From Melitaea cinxia (lineage: Eukaryota > Arthropoda > Insecta > Lepidoptera > Nymphalidae), in assembly GCF_905220565.1 (NCBI RefSeq), contig NC_059395.1, positions 13,867,289 through 13,931,288 of the forward strand: a stretch of DNA of 64,000 nt. The letters are read 5' to 3'. The notes under the pieces were generated by a model, which saw only the letters and a program-made list of their open reading frames with translations, searched no databases and was not told the DNA's origin. The first letter of the stretch is position 1. The number at the start of each line of letters is the position of its first letter. Below, one piece after another: positions 22,501 to 33,560 of this stretch. A program made the translations under genes and the position numbers.

Positions 22501-24785
22501 ATAAATATACAGTTTCTTATAGGGCACAATATATATACCTACACTATTTAAAAAAAAATATATAGTATACTTAATATGTTTATATTAGGTTAAATTAATT
22601 AACAATAAAAAAATAATTACAGCGTTATCGTATTAAAATAAATAATTTTACATTTTTATTACGATATTATCAAATTTTAGGCTGAACAAAACATTTTATT
22701 GTGCGACCGCCATTTTCTTGTAGAAAAAAAAATAAATGAAAAAGACGCTTTAGAATCCGAAACGATGGCGTAGAAGAAAAGAAAAGAAAAAGAAACACAC
22801 ACCACTAGAACGACACGAAATAGATTTTATTTATTTTAAATTCTGAATACATTAATATGTTTCCGAAATATTCTATTAAACGTTTTGCAGTATTCTAATA
22901 TAGAGTATGTACACCCATAAAGTTAGTGAGTGAAATTTCATTGAATATTGCGGACACTGATCAATGTACTCTAGCGGTTTACCTACTCTAGTCGTAATCT
23001 GTTTTCTTGATAATTCGGTATTGGGATATAAATACGTTGCGGCTTATTCCGGTCACTGCAGATTATTGTACCCTACGTCGATGTTACCTTGAGTTCGTAT
23101 AGGTGACTCAATTTATGCGAGACGCGATGTTCTGCATTGCGATTTCGATCGTGAATCATAGTGTCTCGTAGAGTTATATCGAGGTTATTGTATAAAACTT
23201 CGTGTATTCGTGTGTCTTTGTAGTTCACGATCAGTTTGGCCTAGAAAAGTATACGCGCTATGTGGTACACTTATGCTATTTTTATTTATGTTACGATGTC
23301 TTTAATAATGTCTTTGATGTTTATTAACAATATTGGAACCACGACTGAATATTACTGAGTGTTGCGAAGAACATTACGATGGTCACAGTGATATGCTACA
23401 GCAGTGCGGAACCCTCATTGTAGATTCTTCCATAATATTTGAGCATGGACCGTTACTTGTAAAGTACGCATGTTACAAAGGACTTAATAAGAATGCTTCC
23501 TTAGGTTAAATTAGGGATCCACCCGATGACAGTGTAGCATGCCTGAGCTTAGGGCGCTAGTTATGTGTCACTGTCCCAGATTACTAAATAGTTATCATTG
23601 TGTCAAGCATCAACTTGCATTAGACAGTGGCAGTTGTTTTATTATTGCTTTGGAAATTAACCAATGGTGTAATCCTGGGATAAGTAACCGTTAAGGTATA
23701 AACGAAATATAAAATTATAAAATAAAGCGGTGTTTTAAATATATAAAATAGGATATTTACGTTAGAATACAAATTATTATTATATAATTATAAGAATAGA
23801 CGACAAAAACAACTGTATAATACGATTAGAATGAAGAATGAATACGTCTACAATATTGATAAAACCGTAACGGACGTACGTACGGACAACACCTATATTA
23901 TAAAATACATTTATTAATATTAGCTCGTGTTAATCGCAAATTCCCGCCCATCTCAGTAGCGATTATAATGAGAACAAGGGTTCATCGCAATATTACCATA
24001 CAATATTGAGTAGGGTTTATTAGTAAAGCGCTTGGTGACATTTGGCCGTCTTACGGTTGTGCGCTCTAAGCGATATGAAACCAAAAATTAATTTTCTATT
24101 ACATTTTATACTTACTAGAGATTGTCCCAATTTTTTTCTTATATTAATTAATAGCGGTGCCTATCGGTTTTATCCGCGTTATTTTAATATTATAAACTGT
24201 TATAGCTTTACTCGGGAAATGGACTATCCAACACAAATAATATTTTTTAAATTAGAACCGATTACTTAGCGCATTCAAACAAACCAACAAATAAACTCTT
24301 TAGATTTTGAATGGAGAAGAGTGTTTCTTCTATAAATTCTAACAAGTTGTTGTTGTTGCTGTAAAACTCATTTTGGGCATTACATACGCTTATGCTTATA
24401 ACAAGGATATACTCGTACTTTCGGATATACTTGATTTATTTGAAATAACACTTCTAAATAAATTTACTAAAATATTAAATATAATTTTTATGTTTCGATA
24501 AAAAATTCTTCTTATTTATAAGAATAAATAGATTCTTTAATAACGCTCCATAAATTATCGTCAACGCCAAGTTATGTTTATGAAAATTGAAATGCTTATA
24601 TAAAGAATTAAAAATAAATTACCAGTGGGATAAACTATGATGGTTGGTCGTTTGTTGCCGTTGTTTGGTTTCGCGACAATGACATTGGTGGTGGCGGTGG
24701 TCATCATCGATGTTGTGGTGCTGTCGCTGAATCTTTCTAAAATATTTGAAGAGTTATTCGTCGTTGTTCTGGTCACTGATTCGTT
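17495..24785 (-). CDS. Partial single-pass membrane protein, three in-phase exons
   Basis: Three minus-strand exons with good splice sites: A 24785-24623 (after ttttacag, before GTAATT), B 21962-21857 (after gtttcag, before GTAATT) and C 17678-17495 (after tctcacag, ending CAG before GTAATA). The phases fit without adjustment: A ends with 1 nt, B takes 2 and leaves 2, C takes 1 and ends in phase 0. Together they give 151 codons. Residues 1-54 are Ser/Thr/Asn-rich with N-glycosylation sequons (NES, NNS), resembling an extracellular stalk. Residues about 60-80 are hydrophobic and are followed by CCLRRRAK, a stop-transfer pattern. The rest is a basic, then Pro-rich and acidic, cytoplasmic tail ending EQTTFSQ. 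Upstream exons (ectodomain, signal peptide) were not found here. Introns are 2.7 and 4.2 kb, and the longer one holds many Helitrons. I do not recognise the protein; a type I receptor or adhesion molecule is an inference. Confidence 0.72.
17931..18210 (+). repeat. Dispersed repeat R, copy 3
   Basis: Close match to 5136-5322 and 8985-9259 (gagctcctggggggaatat, ttaccatcaggtgagtcata, gccggtctagtta), with the longer 5' part also present. Located in the intron between exons B and C. Confidence 0.6.
18254..18796 (+). mobile_element. Helitron with internal tandem duplication, 3' end missing
   Basis: Starts TCTATACATATATAAAAGCG after A (18253). It contains a unit of about 282 bp that is repeated in tandem: the unit at 18281 (actcatcacgaaatctccga, acttgaaatttggcaggtag, cgacccctaagggggtaaaa) recurs from 18563 with modest divergence. 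It has no CTRR terminus; a new Helitron starts at 18797. Confidence 0.6.
18797..19248 (+). mobile_element. Helitron, related to the preceding one
   Basis: Begins TCTATATATATATAAAAGAG after A (18796) and ends gtagtcgcgggcaacagTTAG before T (19249), the CTAG end having apparently mutated to TTAG. The 5' part (gaaaggtcactgtctcactc) matches the start of the element at 18254; the rest differs. Confidence 0.6.
19249..19443 (+). mobile_element. Helitron 3' portion
   Basis: Ends with the textbook hairpin gcgggcgaagccgcgggc followed by acagCTAG at 19443 and a T. The interior has cgatttcctcaaaatctact and ggctaagccgattttaatga. The 5' end is not clear and may be directly at 19249, back to back with the previous element. 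Confidence 0.6.
19444..19530. repeat. (TA)n microsatellite abutting a Helitron 3' end
   Basis: 87 bp of uninterrupted TA dinucleotide immediately after CTAG, the longest TA tract in the window. Confidence 0.95.
19795..19935 (-). repeat. Dispersed repeat, copy 2 (partner at 1-140)
   Basis: The reverse complement of this segment aligns with bases 1-140 over nearly its whole length (for example tattgtttgtaactggctgg and gccactttt...tatccgccaaaa). In the intron between exons B and C. Confidence 0.6.
19936..20521. other. Intronic AT-rich DNA
   Basis: Part of the long intron of the minus-strand gene. A worn Helitron 3' end may be present at 20238-20262 (cgagggcgaaaccgcgggga). Nothing else is recognised. 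Confidence 0.35.
20522..20648 (+). repeat. Dispersed repeat S, copy 1
   Basis: Contains tacgaaaagtatgatcgggc, gaggcgaacggaagttgaaa and tgtcatgtggtctaaagcaa. The same motifs are at 49234-49411 (plus) and 40135-40205 (inverted). Family unnamed. Confidence 0.55.
20748..20875 (+). repeat. LINE/SINE 3' tail U, copy 1
   Basis: Contains ggttgtctggaagaaatcgc, then ctcttttagcgataagaccg and gtgcaataaagatt followed by a short (ATT)n tail. The same tail occurs at 20946-21078 and 37597-37735. The built-in AATAAA-like signal and simple-repeat tail indicate the 3' end of a retroposon. Confidence 0.6.
20946..21078 (+). repeat. LINE/SINE 3' tail U, copy 2
   Basis: Contains ggttgtctggaagagatcgc, ctcgtctagcgataagaccg and gtataataaagagtatta with an (ATT)n tail. 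It lies only 70 bp after copy 1 in the same orientation. Confidence 0.6.
21963..24622. other. Intron between exons A and B
   Basis: 2.7 kb between in-phase exons of the membrane-protein gene. No repeat family with other copies in the window was recognised here, and the base composition is less extreme at 22900-23700. The small open frames on the plus strand (for example 22080-22262) have no coding signature. Confidence 0.4.
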
Positions 24786-26527
24786 CTGTAAAAATATTAA
24801 AAAGTGTTATAGTTATCCTAGCTATTAACTAATTACTTTGTTTTCAATAGAAATTTTTCTTTCGACATCGAAAATTACGAATTTAGTCGCAATTATCTTT
24901 TCCGATATTTCATTCGTGGTTTCAATGAAACAATCATTTATATGAATTTTAAATAATTTAACTATTTAAGAAATAATAAATATTCTTTAGTTAAACGGGG
25001 GAAAAAAAATTAAGAAATATTTAAGCGAAAATATTAAGTTAAGAAGCTAATTTAAGGCTTTCTGTAGAACTTAAGCCAACAGGTTATGATCCCTGCAAAT
25101 TACTTTGCTGTTTATACATTCATGGGTTCAAAGTTTAATAAAGTGAAATTATGTGGAACGGGGGAGCAATTTCATAGAGTAGAAAGGAGTTTGATAGTTT
25201 ATATAAAACATTAAAACGTTTGCATGAAAAATGCATTCATTGACACATTTCTACCCTAAAGCAATAGTCAGTAATGTTTGTAAGATTATGTATGTTTTAA
25301 GCGCCCTTACAGTATATAATAATAATAGTCGATATATTTAGCTATGTATAGATTGCTTATATTGTCCAGTATATTTGATTATTTTTGTCATGAATTTTTA
25401 ATGTTTTGTCTGTTATGCTATGCAATTATTTTCATCTATTAAAGTAGTAATTATGGATATATGAGGATATTATATAATAGTTAATTAATTTGTCTAAATA
25501 TCTCTTATTTATCTTCCCCCTACTTTTTTTCGCTTAACTGGAACGAAGTTCCTTACTGCAGGCTTGACATTTGGCTGGGCGACCGAACTGAAAAAAATGT
25601 GATACTAAAACCGTAAGAAAAATATATAACGGAAGTGACGTAATATCAATCACACGACTGTATAATATGACGTTTGTAAAACTAAAATATTACTAGTAAT
25701 TTAAAAAAAAAAATCAAGAACTAGAAAATATATATAAATTTCAACATTTTTTTTTTCAAATTGTGTTGCTTCTATACTATCCGAAGGACCTTCGTTCCTA
25801 CCTGGTAACCCATGACAGCACATGATTTTGCTATTTACTTAATATCTCTGGTAGGCTGTTTTCTTAACTAATGAGTATTTAATTTTTTTAATTAAACAAA
25901 AGCCTCATTTAGCTTTTTGAATTAACGCTTATTGTGAGCGACTGTAATACTTCTAAAGGTAAAAATAATGAGGGTGTTCAATATTTTTGATCGATCAATT
26001 GCTGTTACAAGAATTCAAAAAGTATAGAATCAAGCTAATTATTATATTATGAAATCTAGATGCCTTTTAAATTAGTTGATAATCTTATAACCTCTAACGG
26101 GTTCCTAAACCCGTACTGGAATTATCAAAGACTTTTATATTGTGAGAATTGTTTAGACACAATGTCTATTAGGGTTTTTCGTGATTGTATCTTGCCATTG
26201 CTTAACCGGCTATTAGAGTATAAGGATCCTATTATGTAACCTTCTTTTTAAACTCTTAGAGCTTTCAGACTTCCAACAATGGAGGTTAATATGTCCTTTA
26301 TTGTTTTTTGTATGTTTCTATTTTTATCAATAATAAACCAATTGCAGATGTACGATAAAAGTTAATAAAACTCGATAGTTTGTTGAATAATAATATATAT
26401 TTAAGTTATACGTATTATTATTATGTTATAGAATCACTCTAATAGAATACTAAAATATTTATAATTTTTTACTTAAACGTAAGAGTTTTTAATCATATTA
26501 TTTCAGATTAGTAGCCCGTTAATTTTT
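24786..26527. other. AT-rich DNA upstream of exon A
   Basis: Upstream side of the minus-strand membrane-protein gene. I could not find the preceding exon, which must end in phase 0. No repeat recognised. Confidence 0.35.
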
Positions 26528-26962
26528 TAATCGACTTCCAATAACGGAGGCGGTTCTCAATTCGACTGTATTTTTTTTATGTATGTTACTTCAGAACTTT
26601 TGACTCGGTGGATCGATTTCGACAAAAAAAAATTTAATGGAAAGGTGGTGTATGTCATTTGGTTCTATTTAAATTTATTTGAGATCTAACAACTACTTTT
26701 CGAGTTATATCTAATAATGCGTTTTTACTTGACTATTTTTTCGTTGACCTACGTTGTATTATACCGCATAACTTTTTACTGGATGTACCGATTTTGATGA
26801 TTTTTAATTTAATCGAAATCTGATGTTTATCATGTGGTCACATTTAAATTTCATCGAGATCTGATAACTAATTTGTGAGTAGTCTTTGATAATGCGTATT
26901 TACTTGACTATTTTTTCGTCGACCTACGTTGTATTACTTGTTGATGTAATTAAAGTCGGTTT
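26528..26962 (+). mobile_element. Fold-back MITE, copy 2
   Basis: Ends aatcgacttccaataacgga (left) and taattaaagtcggttttttt (right) form the family terminal inverted repeats. It has the first-type interior (gttacttcagaacttttgac, ggtggatcgatttcgac) and a duplicated right arm (cgttgtattataccgcataac, then a second cgttgtattacttgttgatg). Confidence 0.6.
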
Positions 26963-28032
26963 TTTTCGTTTGCGAGCAAATAATTATTTATTAATTGCTA
27001 GTGTCTACTCAGGGTATTACAAAAAGCCAGTAAATAAAAAAACTTTCTTTTTAAAGGCTGTTAAAAAGCAAAGTTTAATAATACACTTTAGGCTTAGCAA
27101 TTCAGGTATTTTGTATGTAGATTTATGATTCATGTATGTATTAACGTGTCAGTTTCAGTTCTCTTGACTCCGGAATCCGAAATGTGTTGTTAAAATGAAA
27201 AAGCACATAAGGTTATTGGCGTCGCTTCAGCAAATCAGGGTCAAGATACCGTTGTCGTTTGGTTAATTGGAAAAACGTTCTAAATGATGAAATTTTTAAT
27301 GCAAAGTTAAATATTTAAGTTTCAGAGTTTAATTTCGTAACCTTAATACATTTTTAATTTATTTTAATACTTTATTTACTTAAAAGTATATTAACGTTAT
27401 CGTTTTTGGTTTGTTAAAACTATTTTTGAGTTGACACTTTGATACTATTCACAAATTAATATATTTTATACCTAAGGAAAATGTAGGTTTCTATTCAAGA
27501 GTTTTAGAATCGTTTAAACAAGCTTATGAAACTCAAAAAAAAAAAAACTACACACATTTTACTGCTATTTGATATTTATTTAAAGCGATTAACAAGATTT
27601 TTTCCTTTGGATACATTGATGTTTTTAGAATGAATTAGCTAGTGTATTGTACCCTGACAAACTGCCGACGCCGACACCGCAGTGTCGCGGTCGACCATCC
27701 AACCGTTTCGCTATAAATTAATTTTTGATTGGATATAAATTTGAAACTATTATGTCTTTTGAAATATTGATTTATTGGAAAATTCAGGTGGTAAAAATTT
27801 ACGTACTGGTCGTTTCCTGACAGCCGTTTGCCATTTAACTATTTTATATACACAATTTGTTACGCAGCCATTCCGTACGTAAGTACAAAGTGTCGATATA
27901 CTCGTAGCGTTTTTTAAGTTTTTATAAGTATATTTTTGTATCAATGCACGTTCAAAATTTAACGGCTTCTGAGAAGAGCGAACAGTTTCTTGAATTTTAT
28001 ACTCGTGTATTACAAAATACAAGTTATTTTTA
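26963..28032. other. AT-rich DNA with a short GC-rich patch
   Basis: A patch at 27660-27712 (gccgacgccgacaccgcagt...) is open in all three minus-strand frames; I suspect a transposon-derived fragment. A 102-codon minus frame at 28058-27750 has no recognisable domain. Nothing else seen. Confidence 0.35.
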
Positions 28033-28094
28033 CGAAATAGCGTTCGTCTATCTTCCAACGTTATAGCGTTGGAAGATAGACGAACGCTATTTCG
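28033..28094. repeat. Perfect 28-bp inverted repeat with 6-nt loop
   Basis: Arms 28033-28060 and 28067-28094 are exact reverse complements (left arm starts cgaaatagcgttcgtctatc), separated by ttatag. Arm identity is 28 of 28 and pairing stops abruptly on both sides. Confidence 0.92.
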
Positions 28095-28324
28095 AGCTTT
28101 CCACCATGCGTTTTCAAAATCTACAATTCTTTAGTATATTATTTTATATTTCCTATGGTTGCTTACGTGAGCTACGAAGCGTTCAAAAATCACATTTTTC
28201 TTCGATTTGATTTGCTAAACAGCGGTTTTGTTGATAGCTTACTTTTCATAAAATAAGATAAAAGTACTTATTGATAATAATTAATAACAAGATGTACTAA
28301 ATTAAGCAATAGGTGTTTATACAC

Positions 28325-29292
28325 GTGATGTTCCGGATATCCGTATTCGTATCCATATCCGCGGGACAAATGAGGTCCGTATTCGTATCTGTATCTGTCA
28401 CTTTTCTCGCGGATCTTTTACGGATCTTTTATTAGTTTTTTCAGTGCCGTGTGGTGTTGGCCGAGTAGAATAGCACCACCCCCTTTCTTCCCGTGGGGGT
28501 CGTAAAAGGCGACCGAAGGATAAACCTGGCCCAAAAATCATCAGAGTCCTGGAAAAGGAAAACTTTATTTGCTGGAATGGAATCTCCGTCAAGCATTCGT
28601 AGTATAGCTCTAAAATGCGAAAGACTCCTGCAGCCGAACTGGCTCCAGACGTATCGACTCGTCGTTTCTGTAGGCCTAGCCAGAGAGGTCGAGAGGGTGG
28701 CGCAGAGCTTAGGCAACGCTGTGTTTTCCTGAAGAGTGACTTAGGCGACACAGTGTCTGTTGACATTATCTAAATCGTCTGCAATAGACGGACCAATGAA
28801 TTAGTTTTCAAATTCAATTGACGGAATAAAATGCTGCATAATAACAGATTATCTGATAAAGTAATATAATTAAAAAAAACCATTCAGATTATTTTTTATT
28901 TCTTAAAATCAAATATTTGGAACCTTTAATTGCAAACATATATTCTAGTAAGCTACCCTAATAATAGTAAAGATAACGGTGTATGAATTCAAAGATACTA
29001 AATCAACTATCTTACGAGATCACTATTACACATAGAAAGTTATGACAGTCATTACTTTTATAAATATAATAAAATGAAAAACAAATAACTTTTTTATAAA
29101 CTTGTCCAGCCCGTCGTTGCGGTGGGCGTGACCGTGACGTCAACTATCGTTTCAAGGTCACGCACCGAGACCGATTGAGTGAGTAATAAAGATCCGTATC
29201 CGTATCCGTATCTGCGCATCTTGACACTAAATATCCGTATCCCAATCCGTATCCGCGGATATACATTTTTGACGATCCGGATCCGATCATTT
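28325..29292 (+). mobile_element. hAT-like element with ATCCGT subterminal repeats
   Basis: Both ends carry clusters of the hexamer atccgt/tccgta (28335-28440 and 29190-29285), ending ttttgacgatccggatccga. The right part (gtcaactatcgtttcaaggt, gagaccgattgagtgagtaa) occurs inverted at 35263-35352, next to a hAT transposase remnant. No transposase is left in this copy. A LINE-related segment lies inside it. Confidence 0.55.
28441..28745 (+). repeat. RTE-associated 5' module, inside the hAT-like element
   Basis: The start (caccaccccctttcttcccg, tgggggtcgtaaaaggcgac) matches the beginnings of the repeats at 63541 and (inverted) 50040. The remainder (gaactggctccagacgtatc...) is not shared with those two. 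Overlapping open frames on both strands have no protein signature that I can support. Confidence 0.5.
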
Positions 29293-32200
29293 GTTTATAC
29301 ACATATTATTCTATTCTGATACAGCACATAGGGTATGGTATAACATATTTCTTAATAGTAACAATTTTGTAGGTTTGTCGATGAAGAAGATGAATACACG
29401 AATTAGTAGTCCACTAGGCATTACATGTAAATGTTGAGATCTCTCTAAATTCAGAATCGTATTAGCTGCTAGGCAATGACAGTATGTTAGTCTTTTACCA
29501 TTTGATGTACTAGCATAGATGATAAATGGAACGATGATTATCAGGAGATTGTTTTTAATGACTGATAGCGATTGAAATTGATCACCATTGTGATACGACC
29601 TCGTTTGTTATGAGGTGTTTTATTTAATCCTTGCTATGCAACGCATAACAGTTAAGTAATAGTTTTATGTTTTATTCAATAGGTATCTATTAATAAAAAA
29701 AACATGTACTTGTCTCATTTGAAGATTCGATTTTCATTTACTATCTTATCTTGAAAAAGGGTTGAGTGATTGCTTCTATGTCAATACAAAATATGCGTTC
29801 CCAAAATCCAATATTGAATGATACTATGTTTGCCGTGATATCCGTAATACTGGGCTATAAATCCAATTATGATTTAGTAGAAAATCCGATAGTTAAACAC
29901 AAAAGTATTTAACTATGTTATTTTAGTTTAGTGATATCTCTTTTAAGAGTATTCCATTTTTAGGTACTATATTTGTCAAGTAATATTGTTAAAACAAAAA
30001 AAAAATAATTATAATTAATAAATAATTATAAACATTCTAATTATTATAACGTTATTTTTTTTTTTTAATTTTGTATAAATAAAATTTTACGAGTTGCGGA
30101 TAAAATTATAAACCGTAAGAATAAATACCATAGCTTAAGATATTTACTAAGACTCCTTAACTGTTACATGATTACATATTAAAATTCGTTTACAAAAGGC
30201 GAAGATATTACGACACACTCGTACAAACGGTGTATGAGCGAGGAATTACAATAACACATTTAACATACAATTTGTAATTGTCAGTATTACAATAATTTAA
30301 AGAAAAGTAAAAATTGTTGTTATAAACGTATTATAAATTGATTAATTATTATACTACAATTGTCCATTCTTACGACTCAACGTACACTGAACAATGCCAA
30401 ACTATAAAATTCTTTTATTAAAGGGAACAAAGTATTCGTGTAAAGAGAATGCATAATTAAATTCATCGGTGCTAAGAACGATATGGTGAAGAGTTAGTGC
30501 GCCTTTACCGTCTTGCTTGTAATAAGTACTTAGTAGATTTTAAGATAATTACAGCCTCTGTAACGTTGCAAGATTTTGTTTTGTTGTTTCGAATTTAGCA
30601 TTAACTTAGTTTAGTAAGAAATATTAATATAAATCTTTACCAATTAATTTAAATTTACGTATTAAAATTTATTCTAAAACAAGCAATTAAATTATGAATT
30701 TAAATAGTATAACTTTTTTAACGCTAAAATATTGGAGATTATTATTTTAATTAATATTTAATTATACTTTAGCCCTACTAAAATTATTCCGCTGTAATGT
30801 TCCAACACCATTCTGCCAATGGCAGTTAGTTTCCAATACTATTAAAATTAAATTTGTATACTGTTAAATGTTATTAATTAGTTATCACATTACTTTAAAA
30901 TTTATTATTGTTGTAGTTAGGCAAACTGAAATAATTACTATTCATTGAGTTCGTAATGTGGGAATAATGTTACAGGTTATTAACACGATCTTTCATTAAG
31001 AAAAGTTCGATAGTACTTACATTTTTAAGGAAATTTTATTTTTTTAAAATTATTTTTCTTTTTTTAAATAGTAGCATTAAAAAAAATATTAAATAAAGAC
31101 TTTTATAAGTTAAAGGTCGTCCGAATCCTATTTTGGGTTTTATGCTTGTTTTTGGGTCGTATATCGTTATTACTTCGTTCACTTGTCTGATTTTCAAACG
31201 ACTGTTATGGGGTTTTTAGTAAAAAGTGACCAGTTTGTTATTAAAAATAGACCACTGTCAAATGACTGTTATTAGGTTTTTAATAACAAGAGACAAGTTT
31301 TTATTACAAAGAGACCTGTAAAAGAAAGGTGTAGTTTTTGGTATTTTTTTTTTTAATTTAATTTCAATGATATAGAAAGAATCATTTCTGTACAACTGAC
31401 TCGTGCTTGGCAGGAATTTTTATAGCTTCTCTAACAGGCCTTAACACCTCTTTTCATGCTTCTAGGGGTTGAAAATTGAAATCAAATGTACGTGCTTCAA
31501 GCTTTGTTCGTGGCTTTAATAATTATCCCAGCGTATAAAATGAAAATGGTTATCTTTTTAAATTTAGCGTAGCCTAAATTACACTGTTAGCCGAAAAGGG
31601 TAAGTTGGTTATAACACGTGAATCTGGACCGACTATGTCACGGGTTCAATTTCAAAAAATGTTAAGAGTGTCAGCAGTGATCGAGAATATTAGGAGGAAA
31701 GTTGTTGTTATCCCAGGAGCAATTTTGAAATAAATGTCTACTAAAAGTAAGGAAGCGCGAAAGAGTGGGTTGTAATACCTGTGTGATTTTCTAAAAGAAA
31801 ATTACTACTGTTACCAATTATCATTAGAAAGTCAAAATTTAAATCAATCAAAATTAAAAATAGCTTTATTCAATTAGGCTTAAAATTGTAAAGTGATTAT
31901 TATTTTTAAAAGTGAAGCTACCACCGATTCGGAATGTAAATTCTACAGAGAAGAATAGGCAAGAAACTAAGCAGTTACTCTTTCGAAAATAATATATAAA
32001 CTGTGTTTTAGTACAAAATTAGTAATATCGTGCATACAGCGTTGGTAAGTCCACACAATCTTTATCAACGATGTATTCCTGCACCGAATAATACGCTTTA
32101 TCGATTAATTTCTTATTATTAATAAACATTTTAAAGTTATGGGATTTTATTATAAGTACATGCGCATACCATAACCGGAAAGGAGATGTTTTCACTTAAT

Positions 32201-32891
32201 GGATATATTATAGTTACTGTTATATTATTTTGAAATAAACAAAAATAAAACTACATTTTAAACTAATTCTGATTGATTGACAGATCTATCAAGGTACAGA
32301 CCAAACCGCAGACTATCAACACTACAAAACCGAATGCTATCTATACAAAGTTTTATTGTAAATTGTTTTTCGTTAAAATATACACGTTGGATTTATCCAA
32401 CATTTTCAACAGAAATGCTATTTAATTGAAAATGTGCAAAATAAATAGATAATTTATACCAGAACACAATTTATATATCAAATGAACATGAAATGAAATG
32501 AAATTGTCTCATCAGTATTTCATTTTAAGGGTAGACGATGGGAGTAGTTTATGTCTTTATAATTGCTTAAATTACTCTAATAGGTCTAAAATGATTTTTA
32601 AACAATTATTTGTTGTGCATTTTCTAGTGTATTAATGAATTTTATACTCATCATACTCATTATCACTACTTTGAAAGATTCTTTTTTTGAATAAGTCAGA
32701 ATGAAAATCGTTATAGGTACCTAACGCGCGCGTTTGTGCTTAGTGACAACTTTACCAGATATTTATAGACTTCTATGAGCGTAAAAAAGCAATTGCCCCA
32801 ACGACTATATATACACATTTTTACTTTATGTACACTAATAATACAATAAATTTAATAACACAAATTTCAAAACAAAACATGGAGCACACTA
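29293..32891. other. Long AT-rich region without recognised features
   Basis: 3.6 kb with no gene, splice-framed open segment or repeat shared with the rest of the window. Short internal echoes occur at 31205-31310 (actgttatggggtttttagt, then actgttattaggtttttaat). Confidence 0.4.
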
Positions 32892-32911
32892 TCATCATCA
32901 TCATCATCATG
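32892..32911. repeat. (ATC)n microsatellite
   Basis: About six ATC units in a row followed by atggg; a short trinucleotide repeat. Confidence 0.8.
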
Positions 32912-33369
32912 GGATGTGAGGGATATGATGTCAAATCATTTGCGTTTTTCCTATGATGTACATATATATATGAATATCGAACTTACATTCGATTCGTAAT
33001 AGAAGCTCCTTATAGAGGTTAAAGATTTTAAATACCAAAAGAGAGTTTCAAATGTAAAAAGTTTGCTCGAAATTTCCTTTGAAACATGAGCTAGGCTTTA
33101 AATATCACTTTACTTAAAAGTTACCTTTTTGAAAGCGGATGATGCTGCGACAAATAATTACATACATACGTTCAACTCAATGTACATTTTTTGAATTAAA
33201 CTAGCCAGCTATATGTGACGTTTTAATACTCACCGATCTTGAACGATTTACACTATTAATTTTTATTAATTAAAGCTTATGAAGATTTAAAAGTCATTTC
33301 TGTAAACTAAGTATTTATTTTTATTAAGTTTGTAAATTAAAAATCTATGTTATTCGTAAATGACTGTTT

Positions 33370-33560
33370 TCCGCGTATCCGTCGGAGGGTTCAAACGATA
33401 AGCGAGCGTTCCGACGTTCGGCCTCCGGTAAACTGGAGCTAGGCAGGAATGAAATAGCGCCAGAACTGACAGTATAGATGCATTTCGTTCGGCGACCCGA
33501 ATTCTCGCCCCTTTATTAATACAAATTCGAATTTTTGGGTTCTGAAATTCCTTCTAACAA
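33370..33560. other. GC-rich island, unassigned
   Basis: A patch clearly richer in G and C than its surroundings (cgcgtatccgtcggagggtt, ccgacgttcggcctccgg). One minus frame is open for about 45 codons (ILSVLALFHSCLAPVYRR, ending DTRKTVIYE then stop), but no good splice donor or acceptor pair was found. It could be an exon, a promoter-proximal segment or an old transposon piece. Confidence 0.3.

Noticed and set aside
24637..24828. Plus-strand frame with a hydrophobic stretch resembling a membrane segment
   Set aside because: It is antisense to exon A of the minus-strand gene; the Thr/Asn-rich exon read backwards gives Val/Leu-rich sequence.
27750..28058. 102-codon minus-strand frame
   Set aside because: No domain, no composition bias of a gene, and its 5' end runs into the perfect hairpin at 28033.
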